From Bombyx mori (Eukaryota > Arthropoda > Insecta > Lepidoptera > Bombycidae), in assembly GCF_030269925.1 (NCBI RefSeq), contig NC_085127.1, forward strand, positions 5,773,501-5,837,500: a DNA stretch of 64,000 bases, in the 5' to 3' direction. Every line of letters starts with the position of its first letter. Position 1 is the stretch's first letter. The notes under the pieces are model-generated. The model was not told where the DNA came from and did no database searches. It saw only the letters and a program-made list of their open reading frames with translations. The translations under genes and the position numbers were made by a program. Positions 12,701 to 22,246 of the stretch are shown here, in pieces.

Positions 12701-15329
12701 AATCTCGGAAACGGCTCCAACGATTTTCATAAAATTTAGCATACCGAGGATTTCGGGGGCGATAAATCGATCTAGCTACGATTTATTTTCAGAAAATGTT
12801 GTTTCATTCGTGTTTTCAATAATCAACTTTTCCCGACATCTATTGGCGAATAATAATACTATTTTTCTTAATTGAGGGCAACTAACTGCTTTAAAGACAC
12901 AACAAGATGGCGTTATCAAAAACCGAGCAAAGCGTCATAATCCATTGATTAATATAACTAGTGACTTGTCTATTCGTTTGTACAAGTAATATCTAAAGGA
13001 TATAAAAATTCACGCCTATTAATGACTTTCGAAATATTCAATATGAAACGTCATCAATATTTAACGAACCTAAAACAATAACACGTTAAAAGTGCCTTAT
13101 AATTAAAATCGAAATTCAACTTTGTAGCTTGCAACTAAGTAAGGTATCTATATATACGTAAAGCAAAAACTTTGTATCCCTTTTTACGAAAATTGCGCGG
13201 ACGGAGATGTATGAAATTTTCCACACTTATAGAGAATATAGAGAAGAAGTGCACAATGCTAATATTTTTTTTAAATAATGCTTAAAAGATACATTAAATC
13301 AATAAAGAAAACATTACACACACTACATACCATGTATTTGACGCACACACGCATGCATACTATTTATTGTCAAACTTTTGTTCTTGACGTCTGTTGTCAA
13401 ATTGAGAATAGATTAAATATTGTTTGTCTTTATTAATATTTTTTTATAAAAGTATAAAACACAATCATAATAGTGTACCCAATTTACAATTCCAATTAAT
13501 TATAGTCGAATTTCGACTACTGTGGGACCTCTAGTCTTAATAAATTTGTGATTTTACGATTGATAGGAATACCTTATGCCACGAAATTCCATTAGTTAAT
13601 ATACAGCTAAAACAATTATTTTTCTTACCGAACCTTGAAATAAACGTAAACAAATTTCGAAGACAGCTATTAAAATTTAAAATTTTATGGCAATTTAAGT
13701 TCACGTTTATTTTTGTTCTACTAAAGTTAGTTGTTATTTCGATTTTAAGAAGAAACTCAGATATTAGTCATCAGTTTACAGAAGGTGTCTTATGACGAAG
13801 TATGCTGTGTGCACATTAAAATCTTAACACATTTGTACATTAAAATTTATATACATACTAGTCGTACTCGCCCGCTTAGCTGGGCATTTAAAATTAAAAT
13901 TATTATTTATTGTCATTATTATTATCCCTAATAATAACAACCGTCCAACACTCCTATAAATATTAGCCTATCCATTAAGTACATGTATTTCAAGTCAATC
14001 GGATGCATGGTTCAGTAATTTTAACGGAACATCCGTAAAAACCACTGTAGATTTATATATTAGTATACTTAAGATACACTTGAAAATCCCATTTCAAAAT
14101 TTAAAGCTGTATCTAGTTATCAAACCTGGGCCATTAGGAGTCACAAATAAACCGGCTCAGTGTCTCTAAGCGTACGACTTGTTTTTAAACTAGAACCAAT
14201 CGAAAACCAGTTCTATAAGACACACACACGTCGAAGAGGTTTCAATGCTCAGACAATTGAAGACAACATATTAATATATTGAACTAGCTGACCCGGCAGA
14301 CTTCGTAGTGCCTCAATCGATAAATAAAAGATCGATGCGACGGGGGACACATCAAAGGAAAAACAAAACTGTTATTTTTATTTAATTCCAAGCATTTTCA
14401 TATTTATCTACCTTTTAAACCTTCTCTGGACTTCCACAAATAATTCAAGACCAAAATTAGCCAAGTCGGTCTAGCCGCTCTCGAGTTTTAGCGAGACTAA
14501 CGAACAGCAATTCATTTTTATATATAAAGATAATCAATTTCCGGGCCAAATTATACTAAGGTTTTTCGACATCCCTAGAATGAGTCATTAATAAAAATAA
14601 AACTATATTATTTTTTTTGCAAATTTTTGTTGCTTAATATCTACATATATTGCCAATCAACTCTTTCTTCTGTTACTGTGTCATTATTCAATCGTATGAT
14701 ATTCATGTGCGGGTACCGGTAGGGAATAATGTAGATATGCTCTCCGATTTCAATAGGATAGCCGATATTCAATTGTATTTGTAACTGCACTCCCTTAACT
14801 CAAAATAATCCGAGACGTTATTATATTTATGGGCTTGTAAACGCTTTCTACAGTCGCCACGGCCCGACAACGTCAGCCAGATAACGCCCGCAACAAATCT
14901 TCTAATTCACTGGTGGTAGGACCTCTTGTGAGTCCGCGCGGGTAGGTATCACCACCCTGCCTATTTTTGCCGTGAAGCAGTAATGCGTTTCGGTTTAAAG
15001 GGTGGGGGAGCCGTTGTAACTATACTTGAGACCTTAGAACTTATATCTCAAGGTGGGTGGCACATTTACGTTGTAGATGTCTATGGGCTCCAGTAACTAC
15101 TTAACACCAGGTGGGCTGAGCTCGTCCACCCATCTAAGCAATAAATAAAAAAAAACTTACCTTTTGTTACCTTGAGACTATTCTTCGAAATACACTAGAG
15201 GATACACTAGAAAACGTATAATGTTAGTAGAACAAACTTACCTATATCCTTGGGCAAATTCGGTTGCCGGTTCGCCCATTCCTTTAATTGATCTACTTGT
15301 TGTTTCACATCGTCGGATACTTTATCCAT
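6615..15329 (-). CDS. CRAL-TRIO domain lipid-transfer protein (alpha-tocopherol transfer protein-like), five coding exons
   Basis: Coding exons run on the minus strand: 15,329-15,242, 12,528-12,369, 10,279-10,030, 7998-7888 and 6755-6615. All junctions are GT/AG and in phase, giving 249 residues. Proteins of this family bind a small hydrophobic ligand (tocopherol, retinal, phosphoinositide or similar) in a SEC14 pocket and carry it between membranes; which ligand this one binds cannot be read here. Seen: a short N-terminus, a helical segment ILLQFLHSCYYDLDKSK with NRDP (the CRAL-TRIO-N signature), then the SEC14 core with VWIWQLNDP, VIMDVKDISL, AKKLSKYQEDAMPIRLKQIH, NAPPFVDKLYALLKPFM and the closing IHFHTPNSQTLYDF..LPSDYGG. 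At 249 residues it is somewhat short for insect members, which are often near 300. It has a tandem paralogue whose first exon is at 969-1044. The first coding exon is preceded by a 3' splice site, so at least one 5' UTR exon lies at higher coordinates. Confidence 0.92.
6860..7262 (+). mobile_element. LINE 3'-region fragment (subfamily shared with 48,460-48,989)
   Basis: It parallels 48,640-48,989 block by block: GTCAGTCACCGTCGATACCC, TACGGATCCATGAGATCTAA, GACCCCGGTAACC, GGTGAAACTGGAAAGGCC and CGGGCCACCAG, followed by a T-rich end. It also shares the TCTTCTTAGTGGGTCGCGAT block with the larger LINE family at 25,389. The 175-codon open frame across it (7022-7549) is not supported as a gene. Confidence 0.6.
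7634..7755 (+). repeat. SINE-like 3' end, GGTAGGCAGCGGCTTGG family
   Basis: Same unit as at 5733: GTAGGCAGCGGCTTGGCTCT at the start and CATACAAAGGCAATAAAAAA at the end. Confidence 0.75.
7888..7998 (-). CDS. CRAL-TRIO gene, coding exon 4
   Basis: 37 codons, phase 0 to phase 0, between acceptor TTTCAG and donor GTCAGT. It encodes DAMPIRLKQIHIVNAPPFVD and KLYALLKPFMKQEITNM. The D-A-x-P-x-R-x-K-x-I-H-x-x-N-A-P pattern is one of the most conserved stretches of the CRAL-TRIO lipid-binding core. Confidence 0.95.
8333..8537 (-). mobile_element. Bm1-type SINE, chimeric 3' tail
   Basis: The reverse Bm1 body (ACCCACCTTGAGATATGAAT, ATTACTGCTTCACGGCAGAA, GGTACCTACCCGTGCGGACT) ends with GGTCCTACCATCAGT. 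The 3' tail reads ATTGCCCTTGTAGGCAGATG, which belongs to the GGCAGCGG-type unit rather than canonical Bm1, so this copy has a mixed tail. Confidence 0.75.
8677..9243. mobile_element. 567-bp MITE, PIF/Harbinger-like (copy 1)
   Basis: The termini are inverted repeats starting GGGTCAATTCCCACTGAAAG and continuing AGCAGCGG. A 3-bp direct repeat TTA flanks both sides (8674-8676 and 9244-9246). GGG-starting inverted ends plus a TTA/TAA duplication are typical of PIF/Harbinger elements. The interior is strikingly GC-rich for this window and has no transposase. The only sizeable frame (72 codons, 9022-9240) has no recognisable domain. An almost identical copy of the same length lies inverted at 17,739-18,305. 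Confidence 0.8.
9283..9655 (-). mobile_element. LINE 3' end, 5'-truncated
   Basis: Poly-T (the reversed tail) is followed by CCTACCTAAGCTGATAGCC. Blocks shared with other copies include AACCCTAGCAAGAGCCGCGC, GGATCGGAAACGGGACCCAC, GAGAAACTCAGTGGG-like sequence and GTGCTTGAGGTACCTAAAAG. Its sense strand is the minus strand. It belongs to the same family as 25,389-25,835, where the open-frame end is still readable. Confidence 0.75.
10030..10279 (-). CDS. CRAL-TRIO gene, coding exon 3
   Basis: This is the largest exon: 83 codons plus one base, between acceptor TTTCTTAG and donor GTGAGC. It encodes NLAHYEIPGRRFVWIWQLND, then YVQDAKVFMLTTDSWLL.., DDMVIMDVKDISLKFI and VAKKLSKYQE. IMDVKDISL corresponds to the central strand and helix lining the SEC14 pocket. 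Confidence 0.94.
10450..10562 (-). repeat. SINE-like 3' end, GGTAGGCAGCGGCTTGG family
   Basis: Reverse copy: TTATTGCCCTTGTAGGCAGA at the left and GCCAAGCCGCTGCCTACC at the right. Confidence 0.75.
10843..11057 (+). repeat. Repeat ending GAGGGCGGGTCGCTAGTATAC
   Basis: It begins near AAAGAGGAAAGATTTGTTTG and holds GGCTCCGAAACTACTGGACC. It ends GAAGCGAAGCGAGGGCGGGT plus CGCTAGTATACT. The same 3' end is seen at 52,500-52,535 and 57,910-57,945. CTAG termini without inverted repeats recall Helitron-type ends, but that class assignment is tentative. Confidence 0.5.
11510..12072 (+). mobile_element. Diverged Bm1-type SINE, interrupted
   Basis: The tRNA-like head (AATAAGACGTCCGGCACATT, CAATCCCGCAGGC) is followed by a Bm1 body (GGTAAGGTCTCTTGTGAACC, GGGTAGGTACCACCACCCTG). 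Unrelated sequence comes after about 11,900, and then the 3' end (ACTACTTCACACCAGATGAG, CTCGTCTGAGCAATAATAAA) resumes near 12,020. It looks like an old copy with an internal insertion. Confidence 0.6.
12369..12528 (-). CDS. CRAL-TRIO gene, coding exon 2
   Basis: 160 nt between acceptor GATTACAG and donor GTAAGT, entering in phase 1 and leaving in phase 2. It encodes DAILLQFLHSCYYDLDKSKV, ..ELFCGIRSSSPELFTNRDP and PMKKALQIL. The L.FLHSCYYD..K pattern and the NRDP motif are the CRAL-TRIO-N helix bundle. Confidence 0.95.
13858..14066 (+). repeat. Dispersed repeat, CTAGT..CGCCCGCTTAGCTGGGCATT
   Basis: It shares long stretches with 60,817-61,065: GCTGGGCATTTAAAATTAA, TATAAATATTAGCCTATCCA, TTTCAAGTCAATCGG and ACATCCGTAAAAACCACTGT. 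No coding potential or inverted ends are seen. Confidence 0.65.
14284..14530 (+). repeat. Dispersed repeat, CTAGCTGACCCGGCAGACTT type
   Basis: It starts AACTAGCTGACCCGGCAGAC and includes AGTTTTAGCGAGACTAACGA. I recognise it as a common low-copy-conserved repeat type of insect genomes. The family name is uncertain. Confidence 0.45.
14910..15153 (+). mobile_element. Bm1 SINE, headless (~240 bp)
   Basis: It starts CTGGTGGTAGGACCTCTTGT, continues through TAGGTATCACCACCCTGCCT and AGCAGTAATGCGTTTCGGTT, and ends CCCATCTAAGCAATAAATAA with poly(A). Confidence 0.9.
15242..15329 (-). CDS. CRAL-TRIO gene, coding exon 1
   Basis: An ATG at 15,329 is the only one in the exon upstream of the conserved reading frame, and an acceptor (CTTTTCAG) lies 14 nt before it. 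It encodes 29 residues (..VKQQVDQLKEWANRQPNLP..) plus one base, then donor GTAAGT. It matches the exon at 969-1044 in length class, motif and exit phase. Confidence 0.9.
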
Positions 15330-15604
15330 TTTGTTTAGATATCTGAAAAGAATCACTTAGTCGGTATAAAATTTGACAGCTATATTAAAGACAAGAGTTT
15401 GACCAGGCACGTTATTCTCGGCAAAAAATAGAAATACTTCTGTTTATATGTTTTTTTTTAAATCCCAAACTACCAATAATAATTCTGTGACAGTCAAATC
15501 GTATCGAAGTAAACAAAGAGACGCCGAGCAAAAGCTAAAAAAACGCAGACAATTCTATTTATTGCGCAGTCAATATTTTGTACTATTTTATTTTTTATTC
15601 TTTA

Positions 15605-15778
15605 AGCTGGTAGCCTTGAGAGGCTATGGCCGGCGTAACCGAGCGCGTAGGTGAGCTCACGGCTAACCAGAGGACGTCCCGAACACTAGCCCTAGCAAGA
15701 GCAGTGCTTTATAGAATCTTCCATCGGATCGAAAACGCAACCCACTGAGAAGACCCCGCGAGAAACTCAGTGGGCTTT
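15605..15778 (-). mobile_element. LINE 3' end, truncated
   Basis: CTGGTAGCCTTGAGAGGCTA at the left, then GTAGGTGAGCTCACGG, CACTAGCCCTAGCAAGAGCA and GCGAGAAACTCAGTGGGCTT at the right. Same family as 25,389-25,835, minus sense. Confidence 0.7.
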
Positions 15779-15802
15779 TGTACTGTTGATACATGTTAGG
15801 AG

Positions 15803-16226
15803 CAGGGACGTCTTAAACTAGGATGGGGCCCTTGGGCACACAAGAATTTGAGGCCCTTTTGGAAAGTAAAAAAAGCGAATTATTATAACATTTTTTTACT
15901 GAGTATGAGACCGTTTATTATAGGTAATCAAATACAGTATGATATAATATATTGTCATTAATGATATTAGAATGCTCCTGGTTTTTTGGTTACGATTTCG
16001 ATAACGGTTTCTTTCGGGATTTCTGTTGAGCAAAATCTTCTATTATAGGCATAGTATATGCCTTGTAAATACCTTCTGATTACTGATTTGTGAAAAAAGT
16101 GTAATGTGCCCGACAAAAATGTTTTGCGAATAAACGTGTGCGAGAAATTGTCGGTCTTTTGGGGCCCCCTGAGAATGGGGCCCTGGGCACGAGCCCCGTG
16201 TGCCCTTATGGTAAAGACGGTATTGG
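15803..16226. repeat. ~420-bp dispersed repeat, GGGACGTCTTAAACTAGG family (copy 1)
   Basis: Nearly the same sequence is at 38,165-38,582. It starts CAGGGACGTCTTAAACTAGG and ends CCTTATGGTAAAGACGG.ATTGG. The ends are partly inverted (GGGACGTCTTAAA versus TTACCATAAGGGCACAC read reversed), so a DNA-transposon remnant is possible. Open frames in it are not conserved between copies. Confidence 0.65.
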
Positions 16227-17393
16227 TTAGGAGTATATATTTGTACATACATTCACGTGCACAAGGCACACGAAACATTAATGTTTTTGAAAGCGTTAAA
16301 ATATCTTTGTTTCAACAATTATATTGTATTCTGTAAGTAACAACCGAAGCTTTCTCCGAATATAGAAATTTGAATGATCGATTACGTTATAACTTAAATA
16401 TCGTACTGTCAAAACATAAAAAATTAACGCATTATGTTTTTAGGGTTCCGTAACTAAATGACAGTACAGTCTCTCTTGCAAATTCTTGTACCAACCTACC
16501 ACGTGTTTCCAAAGCTGTAATAATCGAATTATTTCGAAATATTTAATTTCCTTTACATACATACATATTTACAGAACATCAACGGTTGACAACGGCCTTG
16601 ACTAATAACAATATTCGTTGAAGTTATAGACAAAAAACACGGATGTTTTGAAATATATTTCCTTGCAATGCGCGTAAGCTGCAATCGTGTATTTAAATGA
16701 CAAGTTACCGCGACAATTTGAAACGTAGTACGTTAATGAGTATGTTCTAGAAATTCACGTTCGTTCTAATAATTAATGGCTCGGTTTTGTTATTACCGAA
16801 CAATTATCGGTGGTCAGACTAATAATAATAAGAATTATGTAGGAGTTTTCGTGGCACGTAATATAAAATGAATGAGGAAAATTAATAATAATCACAAGTT
16901 ATGGTAATTGGTAAAAAAAAACGTATTCATTTTATAATTAAAACCAAATTCTGAATCTTTACTAATGCTTTAAAACAGCATAGAAATATATACAAGTAAA
17001 ACTTTATTGTTTGTTTCTTTCAATTTTTACTTATTTTTTTTTTATTAGAATTAATGATTTCATCATATCTTTTCCGTAGCAAAAACACGCGCTAACTTTA
17101 TATACAATTTGCAAGTTAAATTTGCACAAAATCACGCTGAAACTGCAAACCGGACGAACAATTAATTTAATCTGTATTTTTATCCTCTTTAAAGCGAATC
17201 GATAAAAAAGTTATTGTATTGTCATTAATCTATGCGCGTGCAAATTTTCAAGTTAACCGGAAGTCTTCAAGTCGCTGAGAATGACGTTAAAAAATCATGT
17301 ATAAATTAAATTACAGAGAGACACTTTAAATTTTAGCTATAAGTATCGATTAGAATCTATCAAACGTCTGAACGGAAGACCACTGGGTTCTTC

Positions 17394-17650
17394 TTTTTTT
17401 TCCCCTCTACCTTATTCACTGGTAACATAAGAGGCTATTCCAGCTACACCCGGACGCGTAGGTGAGCTCACGGGCTCAACCTGAAAGAATTTGCTAACAC
17501 TAGCTTTAGCAAGAGCAGTGCTCGCAGGAGCTACCACCGGATCGGAATCGGCGACCCACTGAGAAGATCCGGCGAGAAACTCAGTGGGCTAAGGAATAGC
17601 CTCTTAGGCTACCAGCGAATAGGTTAGGCTAGCAGGGTAAGGGAAAAAAA
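17394..17650. mobile_element. LINE 3' ends, two fragments facing each other
   Basis: The minus-sense piece (17,394-17,590: GGCTATTCCAGC through GAGAAACTCAGTGGGCTA) is immediately followed by a plus-sense tail (17,591-17,650: GAATAGCCTCTTAGGCTACC, GGTAAGGGAAAAAA). Both belong to the 25,389 family. The head-to-head arrangement implies twin priming or two insertions. Confidence 0.6.
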
Positions 17651-17738
17651 TGATTCTATAGAATATCTAAGCAACTTATAAAATGCCCAGTCATTGTGTT
17701 AACTATTTTTAATTTCATATCTTAAATATCCCCTTTTA

Positions 17739-18305
17739 GGGTCAATTCCCACTGAAAGAGCAGCGGCGCGCAGCGGCCGTAAGAGCAAGTGACTGAGCGC
17801 GGCGCCGCAAGGGGCAGTGCGGCGCCGCAAGAGGCAGCGCGGCATCCCGAGGCGCCGCAATGAATGTCCGCGTGGTAGCTTTGAAAACTAGTGTGCGATC
17901 TACTTCACTCAAGGAAAGCTGTGTGGCAATAAATATGGTGGATTTAGATTTATGTATCATAGCACTGGCTGTAGAAGAAGAACAAGATACCCTCTAATAA
18001 AATGACGCGAAATGCGCAAGCGGCAGGGCGGGCGGGTATGAAATGGTCGCTCGCGCGCAGCCGCGAGTTTGTCAGCTGCGCCGCGGTCGGCCGCACGTCA
18101 GCTAGCTGCGCCGCGATCAGCCGCGCGGCGCCTCTTTTGACTAGTCGGTAGAAGGCTCGTGCAGCCTCGCGACGCCACGCTACCCCTCCTTTGCCTTCAA
18201 ATGACTATGAACTTTTTAATCACGTAGATAAGATTCAAAATAGTTTGTAATATTTTGCTTCAAAAAGACGCTGCCGGCCGCTGCTCTTTCAGTGGGAATT
18301 GACCC
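17739..18305. mobile_element. 567-bp MITE, PIF/Harbinger-like (copy 2, inverted)
   Basis: Same length, same termini (GGGTCAATTCCCACTGAAAG) and same 3-bp TTA flanks (17,736-17,738 and 18,306-18,308) as 8677-9243, in the opposite orientation. The two copies differ at only scattered positions, so both insertions are recent. Confidence 0.8.
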
Positions 18306-19434
18306 TTATGCAGCACAAAATGAACTGCTTCCAGTGGTTTAAACATAGCTTCCATATAGTTCATTGACACGTATTTTATTAACAACAACAAACAAAATTT
18401 AAATTTCTATGTCAATTCAATAGCAAACGGAATTAAGCAAACGCGAAGTTAATTCCTATCGATAAAATTATTGTCAGTGCGTATGATACGCCGAGTTGGT
18501 ATTTTGATATGGCGAGTACACGCGGCACTGATCATAGATAGTACACATAATATTTAAGAGTCTTGACGTGATTTTCAGAACGTCGATTGTTTGATAACAC
18601 GTTTCTCTCTATTATATCTATTAAATGTTTAAAACTAGTATTCATTTTAACGTGGTACGTAACTAGAGCTGAAGCGTACGCTTAATTTTGTAACTTTAAT
18701 ATTGATAACGTACGTGATTAAATTTCAAGTACATATTTAGCTAATCAAAATAAATAATTATTAATTGATTTTCGTTACAAAGTTTTTTTTTTGTTATGTT
18801 CAATGCAGAACAAACACAACAGCTAAAATTATTTCATAGGCACGGCACATTGTGTGGTAACTATTGAAATTATCAGTGATAAAACATTCGAGATTATTAT
18901 AGCTTAGGTTGATTTACAAAAGAAGAGTTTTCGAATACAAGCTTGTGAGATTATCGGGAAAATGTTATTTAAATAAATAATATAACTAGTGACGTGTCTA
19001 TTCGTTTATAATACCTATTAAAGGATATTAAAGGTCATATATAAGGTCATGCCTATTTCATGTTATTTCTTAGTGACAACGAATACAAATAATTAGAAAG
19101 AGTGATTATTTTGGATGACGGTCCAATTACTAAACAATCAATACAACAGTTTTGTGGATGGAAGCGAACATGATAATCGTACTATTATACTGAATTATAA
19201 AAAAATCTTTTTAAAAATAATATGATTTAACTATTCATAGGAATCGAAAGAGAATACAAATTGATTTATTTCGTATTTCAAAACCATTATACAAAGAAAT
19301 TCGATTGGACAATTTTGGCACCCTCACCGTGAGAGTAACGAGCTGGAACTGAATTGTAATTTATTGAGTAACAGTATGAAGCATCGTAGAAGATTACAAA
19401 ATAAATTTTAAAATTTTATTACACAAAAATCATC

Positions 19435-19757
19435 GTGGCTTAAAGGATAAGACGCCTAGACTCGTTCGAGCGACGCGACAGTGCCGGTGTTCAAAACCCG
19501 CAGGTAGGTACTATATTTTTTAAATGATACTTACTTAGCTCATGGTCACGAATGACTTCTACAATGGTAAAATAGCATCGTGTAATAAAAATAAAACAGG
19601 CTAAAATTATAATTTCGGAAATCAGTGTATAACTGAGACACAGACCTCAAGTCTCGAGATAGATGGCGGCATTTACGTTGTGATTTCTATGGGCTTCGTT
19701 AACCACCTAACATCAGATGGGCTTTGAGCTCATTAACCTGTCTAAGCAATAAAAAAA
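19435..19757 (+). mobile_element. Decayed Bm1-type SINE with tRNA-like head
   Basis: GTGGCTTAAAGGATAAGACG (A-box region), CGGTGTTCAAAACCCGCAGG (B-box region), GCGGCATTTACGTTGTGATT and CTGTCTAAGCAATAAAAAAA. The middle Bm1 segment is missing. Confidence 0.65.
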
Positions 19758-21614
19758 ACCTAACTTTTGACGAATCTCTCGGTCTTTAGAATTACTTACT
19801 TTTGGGTTATTCTACAATTTAAAAGATTAGGTATAAACAGCGTGGCTAGAATAATAATAGGTTGAATCGAGAACTCTTCAAATTGAGTTGAGAAAGCAAT
19901 CACGACATGCAGCCGCAACTACCCATCCAGACTGCGTTTGGTAATTTCCGCAGTTTCATCGGGTCTCCCACAGTGCAATACGTCGCGGTTACCGATCGAA
20001 AACTACAAGATAGATAGGTACCAGGAATAAAATTAGTCGATCCTTCACAGATTATATAAAACTGTCATTTAATTTACTAGAATTATTGAGAATCTTCTAG
20101 AGGGTTTTCGAATCTAGATTATTCTATGAAAACGCACAGGACACGAATGCCATGCTATTAATTCTAACATTCTAGAATTCTAGCTAGATTAATTCTAGAC
20201 TCCAATGACGAAAATATTAATATTATAGCTTAATTTTCTACTAATTTAATAGTACTAAAATTATCCTAATACTAACTATTGTATGCTATTACAGTCACAA
20301 AACGGACGCACTTAAAGGCATCTTTTTATTTTTAACTTCAAATTTCACATTATTTAGGTAAGATTCTTTTAACGTTCTTGACGTTTATTAGTTGCCTGTT
20401 GTCTGTTTCATTAATTAAAACTTCCACAAATCAAATTATAAAAACTTATGAATGTGATTATTTTGTAAATTCATAATAGAAGTCAAAGAGAAGTAATATT
20501 CCGTTCTTGTTATTAAAACAATCCTGTGACCGGAAAGTCATATTTTCAAACATTATTCCGAAATAAAATATGACAATGACACAAATAAAACTCGATTTGT
20601 TTCACATATTCCGTGATTGTTCGACACTACCAGACACTACGTATGCCATAAAAACTGTAAACAGACATTAATATTTTGTATAACGATACTTTATTCGTTA
20701 AAAACAGGCTTTTTCAATTCTCGCATCTTAAGCGAATAGGATAGTCTATAAATACAACAACAACAATATTTTTGACAAAGTATGTTAAATCCAGAGTATT
20801 TATATAATATGAAGCAGCTCGATGCACTATCAAAGGTAAATGCATAATCTTCCTTCTTCACGACGAATGGAATGTTTTTTAATTGCGTTTGACGCGCTAG
20901 TAGATATAACTTAACTGCTTATATAAATATGAATCATTCTTACATGCAGTCAAAAACTATTAAGTCGTGGGTAAATTTAAACAGTTATTATATTTTTATA
21001 ATACATATTTACTTAAGTGGTTTCAAACAAAAACAATTGGACAAAATTCTTAGAATTTAGAACTTCAGGAAAATGTTTTGATAAAGTTCATAATTACAAC
21101 AAAATATTTTCAGTTAGTTATAAAACCTGCTACCAATTATGCAGCTATCCTACACATAGAGCATTTGGAAGTAGTTTATAAAGGGATGACTATTTGAAAA
21201 CGTCTGTAAGGGCTCACTTGAATAAAAAATCCTTTTGATTTTGTCCTAGATTCTATTAAGTCTTGCTTATTATTATTGTCAAGAAAAAAAAAAAGGACTT
21301 TTTGTCAATATCGCGACACTTAATAGAGTGACTGTCACGTGCTGAGTGGCGATTTTCATTACCCGGAACAACTCCCCTCTTCGCCTACGCTTTACTTGTA
21401 GAGGACAATTCTTTCCAGCTTTACCTTGGTTAGTCGACCTTACAGATCTGTCGCGCAGCCTACAGCCTCTGCTTTGCTTTATTACCACCATAAATACTTC
21501 GTGATAAATGCCCAAAGAATCTTCGAATAGGGGACGGCGTTATGCAAGGAGAGAGAGATGGGTAATTATTCACTCACTGCTATGTATGCCGAGTTTTGTT
21601 ATAGCGCTTGTGCT

Positions 21615-21815
21615 TTTTTTTTAATGCTTAGATGGGTGGACGAGCTCACAGCCCACCTGGTGTTAAGTGATTACTGGAGCTCATAGACATCTACGACGTA
21701 AATGCGCCACCCACCTAGAGATATACGTTCTAAGGTCTCAAGTATAGTTACAGCGGCTGCCCTACCCTTCAAACCGAAACGCATTACTGCTTCACGGCAT
21801 AAATAGGCAGGGTGG
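21615..21815 (-). mobile_element. Bm1 SINE, 5'-truncated
   Basis: Reverse copy: TGCTTAGATGGGTGGACGAG, CCCACCTGGTGTTAAGTGAT, AAACCGAAACGCATTACTGC and AAATAGGCAGGGTGG. Confidence 0.85.
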
Positions 21816-22246
21816 AGTGCAAAGTTATCGCAAGAATTGGTGTCCCCACGCTGCCTTGTGTATAAAAACAGTGATGCGATGTCATGGATAAGTTTGCGGC
21901 TATTTCAATGAAAAATGAACTGTAACGTAAAATTTACCTTTAGCAAAAAACAAGATAGCAGAATTGTTATCATCGTGCCGCCATGTCATTCAATCCCATT
22001 ACAGAATGTCATATCGGATCTCTAATCTAAATGCGTTTTTTAATTATTGTTACGTCTATTTCAATTATTTTTATTAATAATCAGTATTATCAGTATCATG
22101 ACGTTTTCTATGACATCGTAAAATCAAATGGGCAATATTTATTTATATGCTAGGATAAGTAACTGGTTGGACTCTGTGAGCCCACGTGAGTTATACGCGC
22201 GTGACCGAATCACGCGGTCAACGATTTGGGAAAAACGATATAGGTA

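Larger units (their letters stand above)
12529..15241 (-). other. CRAL-TRIO gene intron 1
   Basis: Mostly AT-rich. It holds a CGCCCGCTTAGCTGGGCATT repeat (13,858-14,066), a GACCCGGCAGACTTCGTAGT repeat (14,284-14,530) and a Bm1 (14,910-15,153) ending 88 nt from exon 1. Confidence 0.8.
15343..22246. other. Upstream / intergenic, transposon-rich, no host gene seen
   Basis: This interval lies upstream of the leftward CRAL-TRIO gene. It must contain its promoter or 5' UTR exon unless those lie farther right, but I cannot place them. Contents are LINE ends (15,605-15,778; 17,394-17,650), a dispersed repeat (15,803-16,226), the second Harbinger-like MITE (17,739-18,305), a decayed tRNA-headed SINE (19,435-19,757) and a Bm1 (21,615-21,815). 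The open frame at 21,279-21,515 (minus) has no recognisable domain. Confidence 0.5.
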
